Shown in pieces: positions 51,469 to 60,778 of a stretch of 64,000 nucleotides of DNA. The stretch lies in assembly GCA_003134995.1 (NCBI GenBank), contig PLDC01000011.1, forward strand, positions 162,105 to 226,104, given 5' to 3'. Position 1 is the first letter of the stretch. The number at the start of each line of letters is the position of its first letter. Made by a program: the position numbers and the translations under genes. The DNA comes from Acidobacteriaceae bacterium. Lineage in GTDB: Bacteria; Acidobacteriota; Terriglobia; Terriglobales; Acidobacteriaceae. The notes under the pieces are model-generated. The model saw nothing but the letters and a program-made list of their open reading frames with translations, had not been told where the DNA came from and ran no database searches.

Positions 51469-54400
51469 TTAGAAGCTGTCTTTGGCGGTGGATGCGCGTT
51501 CAGATTTCAGTTCGCGCAGGAGCAGACGCACTATCATTCCGTCGAAGCCGGTGCCGCTCATTTTGGATAGTTCGTCCAGCGCTTGCTCGGGCGTGCGGGC
51601 GGCGGCGATGGAGTGCTCGGTGAGCATGTTGGCGTAGGCGTCGGCCAGGGCGATGATGCGCGACCATAGGGGGATCTGCTCTCCTTTGGCACCGTCGGGA
51701 TAGCCGGTGCCGTCGAAGCGCTGGTGGTGATGCTCGATGGCCTGGCGCATCATTGCGCTGTGCGGGAGGATGCCGGCGATCTCGGCTCCGACGCGCGCGT
51801 GCATTCTTACTAGGAAGAATTCGTCGTCGGTGAGCGGGCCGGGCTTGTTTAGAATGCGTTCGGGGACGAATATCTTTCCGACGTCGTGGATGCGCGCCGC
51901 GTAGACCAGATCGGACGTTTCCTCGGGAGGCAGGCGGAGGGCGCGCGCGAGAATTTCTGTGTAGCGCGCCACCAGGTCTCCGTGGCCTGAGGTGTGTAGC
52001 TCGCGAGATTCGGCGGCGCGGCTTAAAACTTCAATTGCTTCCTTCAGCAGCGGGACGTTGCAGTCCTCTTCGCCGCCGCAGAGTTTCACCAGCATCTGAC
52101 CCAGTTCTTCAAGATGCTCGGGGCCGTTGTGCTCGCGCTGGAGAAATCCTTCGATGTAGGAGGAAATCTGCTGGCGTTGCGCGGCGAATTCTTCGCCGGC
52201 AGCAAACTCTTCCGCAGCCGAGACGAGATTGCCGCCGGAACGCTTTGAAACGTACATGCCCGCGTCGGCTACGCGGATGATGTCTTCGATGGAGAAGCCG
52301 TGCGTGGGGAAGCTAGCTACGCCGAAGCTGCCGGTGATGTGGTGCTCGCTCAGCATGGGGTCGGTAACGATCCATTGGCGCAGGCGCTCGGCTAGCACCT
52401 GCGCCTGCTCGGGTCCGGTTTCGGGCATGAGGATGATGAACTCGTCTCCGCCGTAGCGCGCGACTACGTTCGACTGCCGAGACTTCTGTTCGAGCAGCCT
52501 GCCTACACGAGCTAGCACCAGGTCACCTTCGAAGTGGCCCATGGTGTCATTTACTTCTTTGAACTTGTCGAGGTCGATCAGCACGACGGAGAACGGGCGT
52601 CCGGAGCGCGAGGCGCGCTTCCATTCGGCCGAGAGCGCTTCCCAGAAGAAACGGCGCGTCTTGATTCCGGTGAGGCCGTCGGTGATGGATTGCTGCTGCA
52701 GTTTCTGGAAGACGAAAGCGTTGTGCAGAGCTGTCGCGAGCAAGTCGGCGAGGGTGTTGAGAATGAGGACATCCTGCGGCGAGAAAGCGCTCTCGCTGCG
52801 GCTTTCGATGTTCAGCGCGCCGAGCAGAGTTTCGCCGTACGTGATGGGAATGCAAAGCACGGAGCGGGACTCGGGCAGAATCGCGCCCATCTGGCCTTCA
52901 AGGCCATTCTGCACCAGGGCGCGCTCGCCGGTGCGGGCGACGCGGCCAAGAATTCCGATGCCGAGCGGAATACGCTTGCCCATGGCGTGAGCTGTCGCTC
53001 CGGCCTCGGCTTTGATTTCGATCTCCTTCGTTCCGTAATCGAGCAGGCCGATGCCGATATGATCGAAGCTGAAATTCTTTTGGATCTCTCCGACAATTTG
53101 TCCCAGCATGTGCACGGGATCGTCGCTGGAAATGGCTGTGCGCGAGATGTTGTTGAGAAATGCGAGCTGGCGTGAGCGCCGTTGTTCGTCGGCGAAGAGG
53201 CGCGCATTTTCTACGGCGACCGATGCCTGGCCAGCGGCGGTTACGAGAACATCGAGGTCGCGCTGCTCGAACACAAATTCCCGTTCGGTGCTCATGGCGA
53301 CCATAACGCCAGCCGACTTGTTGCTCAGAAGAATCGGCGCTGCACAAATGCACTTGGCTGGACGCTCAGGACGGTACGTTACGCCTAATCGCGCTCGCGT
53401 TTTTTCGAGGTCGGAGCGTATGAGCAGTGGCTGCCCGGTTCGGATTACATATTCGGTGAAGGCATTCTCGAGTTTGCGGGAACGCTTGGGCAGTGTGTGG
53501 TCGTTTTCCACTTCGAGTTCGAAGCGGATTTCGTCTCCCTCTTGAAAAGCTATGTAGAAATCGCTGGTGTTGAAAATCTGCCCTAGCTCGGAGTGGATGG
53601 TGCGCAGGACTTCATCCTGATCGAGCCGCGAGCTGATGGCCTGGCCGATTTCGGTGAGCAATTCATATTCTTGGGTGCGGCGGTGGGCGTCGTGGGCGAT
53701 CAGGTAGTTGTCGAGTGTGAGTCCGAGTTGCAGGGCGAGGCCCACCATCAAGCGCGGGCCCGATGCGCCGAAGGCCTTGCGCTGTGCGTGAGGGAACAAA
53801 ATCACTCCGAAGGCGTGCTCGCGGGTTTGCAGGCTGACGGCAGTGAGGTTTCGTATCCCGGCATCGGAGAGGACCTTCTTGAAATCGACGAATGATCCGG
53901 CTGAGCCTATGGGCAGCGGTTCCGTCATATGAGCGACGTCATGCACGGTGAACAGGCCGCCTTGCCGGTAGGCTAATTCGCAGACGTACTCACCCGCTCC
54001 GGTCCGGGTGAGGAGGTTGATGAATTCCGGGGAGAAGCCGCGCTCGACCGAGGGCAACAGGCTGCGCCAGCGTTCTGAAATGTAAATGACGGCTTGGCGC
54101 GCGGACAGGGCTCCTGCCAGCCGGTCGAGGGCCGACTGCATGCTGGGGAGCAGATCGTCGGCGGAGAGCAGGCGGCGCGGATCGACTCCCAGGGTGGAGA
54201 GTGCGAGCGTGTTTTCCTGCACGGCGTTGCGCTCGTTCTCAAAGAGGACCATCACCATGGCGATGCCGAGCAGCATTTGCGGCACCGGGCCGAGGACGTG
54301 GCCGACGCTGCCAAACATTTCCATCCAGGGATTATTCGATTGAATGGAACCCAGCAACACTGCCCAGAACGCGAGAGAAAACGCCAGCAACTGGAAGGCG

Positions 54401-54861
54401 ACTGAGCCTTTGCGGTGGGCGTGCAAGTAGAACGCTGCTGAACAATAGAGCAGGACGGCGCTGAGAAAAAAAACTCCGAGGCTAAGGGGACGCTGTCCTG
54501 ATAAAGTCGGGTGGCCCAGGTGATTAAACAGATCGACGCAGGCCGCGGCCGTTCCAACTAAAGCGAGAATCCAGTCATACCAGCGGACACGGAAAGATCC
54601 GCGCGTGAGGCGGGTGGAAACGAAGATGCTCACGCCCATCGCTACCGAAAATAAAGAACTGAAGAAAAATGCTATCGGCGCCGGCGGATAGTAATAGCGG
54701 AATGCGTCGAGCGCGTAGTGAATGGAATAGCAGGCCCAGGCGATCTGCCAGGCGCGGAAGTAGGCTTGACGGCTCTGCTGGTAAAGGTAGGTGAACAGCA
54801 GGCAGAGCAGCAGGGCGACCACGCCCGGAATGATGACGATACTGGTGGCGATAGAATTCAT
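51469..54861 (-). CDS. Membrane GAF-GGDEF-HD-GYP cyclic-di-GMP sensor
   Basis: A 1130-residue protein with about seven N-terminal membrane segments (to about residue 215), then three GAF-like domains (roughly 245-395, 415-560 and 580-735), a GGDEF domain (ARYGGDEFIILMPETG, active-type) and a C-terminal HD-GYP domain (ARIHDVGKIFVPERIL, HARVGAEI, EHHHQRFDGTGYPDG). Both synthesis and breakdown of cyclic-di-GMP are therefore possible in one chain. The residues before GGDEF read RQSN, so the inhibitory RxxD site has lost its aspartate. The ATG at 54861 is used; a GTG at 54882 is possible. Signal unknown. Confidence 0.9.
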   Translation of the reverse strand: MNSIATSIVIIPGVVALLLCLLFTYLYQQSRQAYFRAWQIAWACYSIHYALDAFRYYYPPAPIAFFFSSLFSVAMGVSIFVSTRLTRGSFRVRWYDWILALVGTAAACVDLFNHLGHPTLSGQRPLSLGVFFLSAVLLYCSAAFYLHAHRKGSVAFQLLAFSLAFWAVLLGSIQSNNPWMEMFGSVGHVLGPVPQMLLGIAMVMVLFENERNAVQENTLALSTLGVDPRRLLSADDLLPSMQSALDRLAGALSARQAVIYISERWRSLLPSVERGFSPEFINLLTRTGAGEYVCELAYRQGGLFTVHDVAHMTEPLPIGSAGSFVDFKKVLSDAGIRNLTAVSLQTREHAFGVILFPHAQRKAFGASGPRLMVGLALQLGLTLDNYLIAHDAHRRTQEYELLTEIGQAISSRLDQDEVLRTIHSELGQIFNTSDFYIAFQEGDEIRFELEVENDHTLPKRSRKLENAFTEYVIRTGQPLLIRSDLEKTRARLGVTYRPERPAKCICAAPILLSNKSAGVMVAMSTEREFVFEQRDLDVLVTAAGQASVAVENARLFADEQRRSRQLAFLNNISRTAISSDDPVHMLGQIVGEIQKNFSFDHIGIGLLDYGTKEIEIKAEAGATAHAMGKRIPLGIGILGRVARTGERALVQNGLEGQMGAILPESRSVLCIPITYGETLLGALNIESRSESAFSPQDVLILNTLADLLATALHNAFVFQKLQQQSITDGLTGIKTRRFFWEALSAEWKRASRSGRPFSVVLIDLDKFKEVNDTMGHFEGDLVLARVGRLLEQKSRQSNVVARYGGDEFIILMPETGPEQAQVLAERLRQWIVTDPMLSEHHITGSFGVASFPTHGFSIEDIIRVADAGMYVSKRSGGNLVSAAEEFAAGEEFAAQRQQISSYIEGFLQREHNGPEHLEELGQMLVKLCGGEEDCNVPLLKEAIEVLSRAAESRELHTSGHGDLVARYTEILARALRLPPEETSDLVYAARIHDVGKIFVPERILNKPGPLTDDEFFLVRMHARVGAEIAGILPHSAMMRQAIEHHHQRFDGTGYPDGAKGEQIPLWSRIIALADAYANMLTEHSIAAARTPEQALDELSKMSGTGFDGMIVRLLLRELKSERASTAKDSF

Positions 54862-55096
54862 GAGGCCAGGAAGGCTTCCCACGAGGATCTAGCCAGCACC
54901 TTGGGAGAGGCCGATTATTAATGTTTTCACATGCAAGGGTGTGAGCACAACAGGATTTAAGTACACTGTCCTGACTCTAGTTACCTGAAATCAATTACTT
55001 AAGCAATACGGGCTTTCTGAATCAAGTTTCTCGAGCAACTTGCTGGCTCGGTTGACGATGCGTGCTCGGCACCATACCATCGAACTTTCGCCATTT

Positions 55097-56584
55097 ATGC
55101 CTGAATCTCAGCCTTTAACATCCCTTGGACCTGGGCCGCGAGTGCGGTTCGCGCCGTCGCCTACCGGCTTTCTGCATGTGGGTAGCGCCCGGACTTTTAT
55201 TTTTAACTGGCTTTATGCTCGCCACAATGGCGGGACGATGATTCTTCGGCTGGATGACACTGACGTTGAGCGCAACAGCCAATCTTCGGTGGATTCTATT
55301 TTTAAAGGATTGAAGTGGCTGAATTTGTCGTGGGACGAAGAGTACAAACAATCCGAGCGCATCGAGTTGCACCGCAAGACCGCGTGGGCGATTTTTGAGA
55401 AAGGGCTGGCTTACCGCGACTTCACTCCGGCGCATACCGGTGATGCGGAAAAATCCGGGGCGCAGGGAACGTGGCTGTTTAATCCGGGTGCGCGCGAAGT
55501 TTCGCGCGAGGAGAGTGACCGGCGTGCCGCGGCGGGAGAGCCGTTTGCGCTTCGCTTTCGGGTGCCGCGCGAAAGTGGGCAGTTGGTGCGATTCAACGAT
55601 GCGGTTTACGGTGAGCCGGTGAAGGCTGGAGCCGACATCGAAGACTTTGCTCTACTTCGATCCGATGGGATGCCGACTTATCATCTGGCTTCGTGCGCTG
55701 ACGACGCTGACTTGCGCATCTCGCACATCATTCGCGGGCAGGATCATCTTACGAACACCTTCAAGCATGTGCTGATCTTTGAGGCCGCCGGCTTTGCGCC
55801 GCCGCAGTTCGCGCATCTGCCGCTGCTGGTCGCGCCCGATGGCACGAAACTTTCCAAGCGCCGTCACGGTTCTGTAGTCAGCGTTACAACTTACCGCGAT
55901 GCCGGATTTCTTTCGGCAGCTTTCATCAATTTTCTTTGCCTGCTGGGGTGGTCTCCGAAGAACGATCGCGAGAACATGTCTTTGGAGGAGTTGAAAGAGG
56001 TGTTTTCTCTTGAAGGGATCAATCGTTCGAATGCCGTAGTGAACTTCAAAGAGCCGGCTGCGACACCGGAGGAAGCGTTCGATCCGAAAGCTGTGTGGCT
56101 TAATGCTGAGCATATTCGCGGTTTGCCTGTGGAGGATTTGAGCACGCGGCTGTTGCCCATCGTGCGTGGAGCGGGATTCAACGTCACGCCGGAAAAGATG
56201 CTGCGGATCACGCCTTTAATCCGCGAGCGCATCAAGCTGTTGAGCGAAGTGCTCACGGCGGCTGATTTTATTTTTGTCGATCAATTGCCGCCTTACGATC
56301 CGGCCGAACTGATCCCGCAAAAGGGAGACATGGCCATGGCAGCGAAGGTCCTCGCGCGAGCCCGAGAAGTGCTGGCGGGTATCGAGTTCAAACACGATCC
56401 GTTGGATCAGGCTCTGCGCGCCGCCGCGCTGGAACTCGGAGTGAAGGCGGGACAAATGTTTCAACCGATTCGAGTTGCGGTGTGCGGGCGGAAGAATGCT
56501 CCACCGCTGTTTGAGACGCTGGAAGTAATTGGGCGGGAGATTACGCTTAAGCGAATCGAGGACGCTCTGCAGAAGATTGTGTAG
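55097..56584 (+). CDS. gltX: Glutamyl-tRNA synthetase
   Basis: A class I synthetase of 495 residues. HIGH-like motif: [23 protein letters not shown]-like motif: [12 protein letters not shown]. The editing-free family blocks [28 protein letters not shown] and [11 protein letters not shown] are all present. The ATG at 55097 fits the family N-terminus; the frame is open 19 codons further. Both this gene and glnS are in the window, so Glu-tRNA(Glu) and Gln-tRNA(Gln) can be made directly. Confidence 0.95.
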   Translation: MPESQPLTSLGPGPRVRFAPSPTGFLHVGSARTFIFNWLYARHNGGTMILRLDDTDVERNSQSSVDSIFKGLKWLNLSWDEEYKQSERIELHRKTAWAIFEKGLAYRDFTPAHTGDAEKSGAQGTWLFNPGAREVSREESDRRAAAGEPFALRFRVPRESGQLVRFNDAVYGEPVKAGADIEDFALLRSDGMPTYHLASCADDADLRISHIIRGQDHLTNTFKHVLIFEAAGFAPPQFAHLPLLVAPDGTKLSKRRHGSVVSVTTYRDAGFLSAAFINFLCLLGWSPKNDRENMSLEELKEVFSLEGINRSNAVVNFKEPAATPEEAFDPKAVWLNAEHIRGLPVEDLSTRLLPIVRGAGFNVTPEKMLRITPLIRERIKLLSEVLTAADFIFVDQLPPYDPAELIPQKGDMAMAAKVLARAREVLAGIEFKHDPLDQALRAAALELGVKAGQMFQPIRVAVCGRKNAPPLFETLEVIGREITLKRIEDALQKIV

Positions 56585-56837
56585 CGAATCCTGTGTGACG
56601 TCTGCAAACAAAAGCCCAAACCGTTTCCAGTTCGGGGCGTCAACCTGTCCGGTTAAGTTGATTGTAGAAGATGGGTCCTTTCAAGCAAACGTAACTTGAG
56701 GTTCTGCCGCCGATTTTGTTGCATCTCAGTTGGTCTAACTTCTATCTATTCAAACACAGGCTTGTTTAGAAAAATCTGAAAGTCTCCGCAAGCTCTTCAT
56801 CACAACCTTCATACAAGTCGCATAGAAAGGAATTCGC

Positions 56838-57848
56838 ATGAAAGCCGTACAAGTTAGCAAGCCCGGAGGTAATTTCGAAATCGTCGAGCGCCCCAAGCCA
56901 GAGCCCGCACGCGGACAGGTGCGCATCAGGGTGGAAGCCTGCGGCATCTGCCACAGCGACGGGCTGGTCAAAGAGGGGCTTTGGCCGGGAATTCAGTATC
57001 CGCGAGTGCCGGGCCATGAGATTGCTGGGCGCGTCGACGCGGTCGGCGCCGACGTTACGCTGTGGAAACCCGGTCAACGAGTGGGAGTGGGATGGCACGG
57101 CGGGCACTGCTTCCAGTGCGATCCCTGCCGGCGCGGCGACTTCGTCCTATGCCAGTTCGCGAAAATTACCGGCATCAGCTTCGACGGAGGCTACGCCGAA
57201 TACATGGTGGCGCCTGCGGAAGCGGTGGCCGCGATGCCGGATGACCTGCCTGCGGATGAAGCCGCGCCGCTGCTCTGCGCGGGCATTACGGTGTTCAATT
57301 CACTGCGCAACTCGGGCGCACGCGGCGGCGACACGGTCGCGGTGCAAGGGATCGGAGGGTTGGGCCATCTCGGGATTCAGTACGCCCGGCAGATGGGTTT
57401 TCGCACTGTCGCCATTGGCCGCGGCAAAGATAAAGAGGCACTGGCGCAGAAGTTGGGTGCGCATGAATACGTTGATACTAGCGCTGGCGCGCCTGCCGAA
57501 GCGCTGCAAAAGCTGGGAGGAGCGCGCGTGATTCTCGCGACCGCTCCTGATTCGAAGTCGATCTCAGCTCTGGTCGATGGACTAGCTGGAAATGGAAAGC
57601 TGCTGATCGTGGGAGCGGGCTTCGAGTCGCTGACGGTGACCCCGCTGCAATTGATCGGCGGACGCAAGGCCTTGCAGGGTTGGCCCTCGGGCACGGCGAA
57701 AGACTCCGAGGAAACTTTGCAATTCAGTTCCCTGAGCGGTGTGAGGCCCATGATCGAGCGCTATCCGCTGGAGAAAGTTGCCGAGGCTTACGACCAGATG
57801 ATCAGCGGGAGGGCGCGGTTCCGGGTGGTGCTGACGATGGGCGGGTAG
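56838..57848 (+). CDS. Zinc-dependent alcohol dehydrogenase
   Basis: A medium-chain dehydrogenase of 336 residues. Catalytic zinc ligands are in VEACGICHSDGL and VPGHEIAGRVDA. The GHCFQCDPCRRGDFVLC cysteines form a structural zinc site. Cofactor binding is in VQGIGGLGHLGIQYAR. The specificity is not evident; such enzymes often reduce aldehydes with NAD(P)H. A good AAAGGA ribosome-binding site precedes the ATG. It stands alone, about 250 bp after gltX. Confidence 0.92.
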   Translation: MKAVQVSKPGGNFEIVERPKPEPARGQVRIRVEACGICHSDGLVKEGLWPGIQYPRVPGHEIAGRVDAVGADVTLWKPGQRVGVGWHGGHCFQCDPCRRGDFVLCQFAKITGISFDGGYAEYMVAPAEAVAAMPDDLPADEAAPLLCAGITVFNSLRNSGARGGDTVAVQGIGGLGHLGIQYARQMGFRTVAIGRGKDKEALAQKLGAHEYVDTSAGAPAEALQKLGGARVILATAPDSKSISALVDGLAGNGKLLIVGAGFESLTVTPLQLIGGRKALQGWPSGTAKDSEETLQFSSLSGVRPMIERYPLEKVAEAYDQMISGRARFRVVLTMGG

Positions 57849-57924
57849 CGGGCTGTCGACGCCACCATCTCGACCGAAGCCTTTCGGCGGAAGTTCAGCG
57901 ATCTTAATATTTTGAAGTCGAGAA

Positions 57925-57942
57925 GGTAACATTTATGTTACC
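57925..57942. promoter_or_regulatory. Palindromic operator over the higB-like start codon
   Basis: A perfect inverted repeat GGTAACAT-TT-ATGTTACC. Its right arm contains the ATG at 57935 and its left arm overlaps the AGAAGG ribosome-binding site. Binding here, by protein or by RNA pairing, would block translation or transcription of the toxin. Confidence 0.6.
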
Positions 57943-58282
57943 ATTAAAGATTGTTGAGGTTCTGGAATACCTTCAGCCGGACGGTCGCAGCCCTTGTGCC
58001 GGGTGGTTCGACCGCCTCAACGCGCCGGCGGCTGCCAAGGTTTCCATCGCGCTAGCACGGTTGTCACAGGGGAACTATTCCAGCGTAAAGGGCGTGGGCG
58101 GCGGTCTTTATGAGTACAGGATCGACTTCGGTCCGGGTTATCGGATGTATTTCGGCAAGGACGGCGAACGCATAGTCCTGTTACTCGGTGGTGGAACGAA
58201 GAAGCGGCAGCAGAAGGACATCGCGGGCGCGCTTAGCCGGTGGCAGGACTATAAGCAAAGGAAAAACCAGGAGATTCGATAG
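57935..58282 (+). CDS. RelE/ParE-superfamily toxin (HigB-like)
   Basis: A 115-residue protein of the addiction-module killer type. The block GVGGGLYEYRIDFGPGYRMYF is diagnostic, and VLLLGGGTKKRQQKDIAGAL follows it, as in ribosome-dependent or phage-derived killer proteins. The toxin gene comes first and the antitoxin second, as in higBA. The ATG lies inside a palindrome. Codon use is normal. It precedes glnS by about 350 bp. Confidence 0.85.
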   Translation: MLPLKIVEVLEYLQPDGRSPCAGWFDRLNAPAAAKVSIALARLSQGNYSSVKGVGGGLYEYRIDFGPGYRMYFGKDGERIVLLLGGGTKKRQQKDIAGALSRWQDYKQRKNQEIR

Positions 58283-58602
58283 TGGCTCTCACTCGAGATT
58301 TTAAAGAAACGATTCAGGCGCGAGCTCGGCGCGATCCCGCATTTCGTAAAGAGCTGTTGCGCGAAGCGGTCGAAAGCTTCATTGCCGGAGATGTGGAAAC
58401 GGGAAAGACCGTGCTGCGCGATTACATTCATGCCACCGTGGGCTTTAACGATTTGGCCGGAGGAACGCATCACTCGCCCAAGAGCCTGATGCGTATGCTC
58501 GGTCCAACGGGGAATCCGCAAGCTCGCAACCTTTTCGATATTGTCCAATACCTTCAGCGAAAGGAAAAGGTACGGTTCGTAGTGCGCGCCGCGGCGAGAT
58601 AG
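58282..58602 (+). CDS. Antitoxin of the HigBA-like pair
   Basis: A 106-residue partner. The N-terminal DFKETIQARARRDPAFRKEL is the usual start of this antitoxin group, and the C-terminal half (HHSPKSLMRMLGPTGNPQAR) reads as a helix-turn-helix. The GTG start overlaps the toxin stop codon by one base (TAGTG), with GGAG 9 bp before, so the genes are translationally coupled. It is likely the repressor for the palindrome at 57925-57942. Confidence 0.85.
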   Translation: MALTRDFKETIQARARRDPAFRKELLREAVESFIAGDVETGKTVLRDYIHATVGFNDLAGGTHHSPKSLMRMLGPTGNPQARNLFDIVQYLQRKEKVRFVVRAAAR

Positions 58603-58637
58603 CGTCCAGGCGCTTGATCTTGCGATAAGATCATCAG

Positions 58638-60368
58638 GTGAATTCTTCTCATCCCCCTACTGAAGCTGGAGAAAAAGCTGTGGCTGCCTCGCCCTCGCCC
58701 GCTCCGTCGAACTTTATTCGCGACATCATTCTGGAAGACGTGAAGGCCAACAAGCACGACGGCCGCGTGCAGACCCGTTTCCCTCCCGAGCCTAACGGCC
58801 ACTTGCACATTGGACACGCCAAGGCAATCTGTATCGACTTCGGATTGGCCGACGAATTTGGCGGGCATACGAATCTGCGCTTTGATGACACGAATCCTGA
58901 GAAGGAAGAAACCGAATACGTCGAATCGATCAAGGCCGACGTGAATTGGCTCGGCTTTCAGTGGGACGGGCTGTTTTACGCTTCGGATTATTTCGATCAG
59001 CTCTACGAATGGGCGATCAAACTTATCAAGGATGGCAAGGCTTACGTCGACGACCTGACAGCGGAGGAAATTCGCAAGCATCGCGGAACGCTGACTGAGC
59101 CGGGCAAAGACAGTCCCTATCGCAACCGGTCAGTCGAAGAGAATCTGAACTTGTTTGAGCGCATGCGGGCCGGGGAATTTCCCGATGGGTCGCGGGTTCT
59201 GCGCGCGAAGATCGATATGACTTCACCAAACCTGAACTTGCGCGACCCTGTGATGTACCGCATTCTGCACGCCGAGCATCATCGCACTGGCAACAAGTGG
59301 TGCATTTATCCGATGTACGACTACGCGCATGGGGAATCGGATTCGATCGAGCGCGTGACGCATTCTCTGTGCACGCTTGAGTTTGAAGATCATCGCCCGC
59401 TTTATAACTGGTTCATTCAGCAGTTGGGGATTTTCCCGTCGCGGCAGATCGAGTTTGACCGACTGAACCTCACCTACACGCTGTTGAGCAAGCGCAAACT
59501 GCTGCAACTGGTGCAGGAAAAGCGCGTGAGCGGGTGGGATGATCCGCGCATGCCTACGCTTGGCGGCATTCGGCGGCGAGGGTATACGCCGGAGGCGATT
59601 CGAAATTTTATTGCGTCGATTGGCGTGTCGAAGACTACGGGATCGATCGAGCTGGCCATGCTCGAACATTTTGTCCGCGAAGACTTGAACAGGCGCGCGG
59701 CGAGGGTGATGGCGGTGCTGCGTCCGCTGAAAGTTGTGATCGACAACTATCCGGAGAATCAGACGGAGCAGATGGATGCGGTGAATAATCCTGAGGACGC
59801 AAGCGCGGGCACGCGGAAGGTGCCATTCTCGCGCGCGCTTTATATTGAGCAGGATGATTTTCGCGAAGAACCGCCGAAGGGATATTTCCGGCTTTCTCCG
59901 GGCCGCGAGGTTCGCTTGCGCTATGGATATTTCATCACCTGCAAGAGTGTGGTGAAGAATGACGAGGGGGAAGTGATTGAGGTGCACTGCACTTATGATC
60001 CGGCGACGCGCGGCGGGAATGCGCCTGATGGCCGCAAGGTGAAGTCGACGATTCACTGGGTGTCAGCGGCGACTGCGATTGATGCCGAGGTGCGGATTTA
60101 CGAGAACCTGTTCACAAAAGAAAATCCAAATGAGGTCGCGGAGGGCGAGGACTTTACGGCGAATCTGAATCCGCTGTCGCTGGAAGTGATCGCGAATGCG
60201 AGGTTGGAGCCGTCTTTGGCCAATGCCGCTGTGGGCGGCCGCTATCAGTTTGAGCGGTTAGGATATTTTTGCGTCGATCCGGATTCAGCGCAGGGCAAGC
60301 TTGTGTTCAATCGCACTGTGGCTTTGAAGGATGCTTGGGCTCGAGCGGGGAAAAAGGGCAAGAGTTAA
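58638..60368 (+). CDS. glnS: Glutaminyl-tRNA synthetase
   Basis: A class I synthetase of 576 residues, which charges tRNA-Gln directly. HIGH motif: [25 protein letters not shown] counterpart: [13 protein letters not shown]. The GlnRS blocks [13 protein letters not shown] and [15 protein letters not shown], and the C-terminal anticodon-binding beta barrels, are visible. Start is a GTG at 58638. Having glnS means the amidotransferase route is not required. The gene ends 17 bp before a minus-strand terminator that belongs to the tRNA-like unit on the other strand. Confidence 0.95.
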   Translation: MNSSHPPTEAGEKAVAASPSPAPSNFIRDIILEDVKANKHDGRVQTRFPPEPNGHLHIGHAKAICIDFGLADEFGGHTNLRFDDTNPEKEETEYVESIKADVNWLGFQWDGLFYASDYFDQLYEWAIKLIKDGKAYVDDLTAEEIRKHRGTLTEPGKDSPYRNRSVEENLNLFERMRAGEFPDGSRVLRAKIDMTSPNLNLRDPVMYRILHAEHHRTGNKWCIYPMYDYAHGESDSIERVTHSLCTLEFEDHRPLYNWFIQQLGIFPSRQIEFDRLNLTYTLLSKRKLLQLVQEKRVSGWDDPRMPTLGGIRRRGYTPEAIRNFIASIGVSKTTGSIELAMLEHFVREDLNRRAARVMAVLRPLKVVIDNYPENQTEQMDAVNNPEDASAGTRKVPFSRALYIEQDDFREEPPKGYFRLSPGREVRLRYGYFITCKSVVKNDEGEVIEVHCTYDPATRGGNAPDGRKVKSTIHWVSAATAIDAEVRIYENLFTKENPNEVAEGEDFTANLNPLSLEVIANARLEPSLANAAVGGRYQFERLGYFCVDPDSAQGKLVFNRTVALKDAWARAGKKGKS

Positions 60369-60385
60369 GGTGTCGTTGAGCGCTA

Positions 60386-60421
60386 CAAAAAGTAAAACCC
60401 CGAGCGGGATTCAACTCGGGG
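60386..60421 (-). terminator. Intrinsic terminator of the tRNA-like unit
   Basis: On the minus strand: stem CCCCGAG/CTCGGGG (60421-60415 with 60404-60398), then TTTTACTTTTT. It ends any transcript that comes from the tRNA-like sequence, close to the glnS stop. Confidence 0.82.
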
Positions 60422-60488
60422 TAAGCACATCAGCCTGTCCAGTTCAAGGCAATTATCCGAAGTCTTAAACTGTAAGTCAAGGTTACTT

Positions 60489-60516
60489 GAGGAGTCCGCC
60501 TGTCCGGGAACTCCTC
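60489..60516. other. Hairpin between the tRNA-like sequence and its terminator
   Basis: Stem GAGGAGT/ACTCCTC with an inner CCG/CGG pair and the loop motif CCTGTC. The same CCTGTCC occurs at 60434-60440 and, on the other strand, in the tRNA-like anticodon region. Confidence 0.5.
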
Positions 60517-60549
60517 ATTCAGAATTCCCCTACCAACCAGGGAATGCTG

Positions 60550-60622
60550 TGGACCCGGCGGGATTCGAACCCGCACCTTCGAGCAGGACAGGCTGATGTG
60601 CTACCAATTACACCACGGGCCA
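60550..60622 (-). tRNA. tRNA-like sequence, GTC at the anticodon position, degenerate
   Basis: 73 bases on the minus strand with the parts of a tRNA. The D-arm region is GTGT-AATTGGTA-GCAC, and the T-arm is GCGGG-TTCGAAT-CCCGC, perfect. The loop CTGTCCT puts GTC (Asp) at 34-36. It departs from a normal tRNA in the acceptor stem (end pair T-C, plus a G-T) and in the anticodon stem (one C-C mismatch at 28-42), and position 37 is C. No CCA is encoded. It may be a decayed tRNA-Asp, a divergent tRNA, or part of a structured RNA. A 16-bp segment of it is repeated inverted at 60425-60440. Confidence 0.55.
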
Positions 60623-60778
60623 GCAACCAGAGTAGGCGCAGGTGCTTGGCAAACAAGGCTGCGCGTCGGGTAAATTTGGGCGCCGTCCCATTTCGAAACT
60701 CGTTATACAATCTGAGGCACTTTATTGATTCCGAAAAGCGTGTGCTAACGGAGCACGCCGGCTTACGTCTGGTACCCC

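Noticed and set aside
60386..60622. tmRNA in the tRNA-like unit
   Set aside because: There is no split acceptor with an internal tag frame ending in an Ala-Ala type tag; the tRNA part is continuous.
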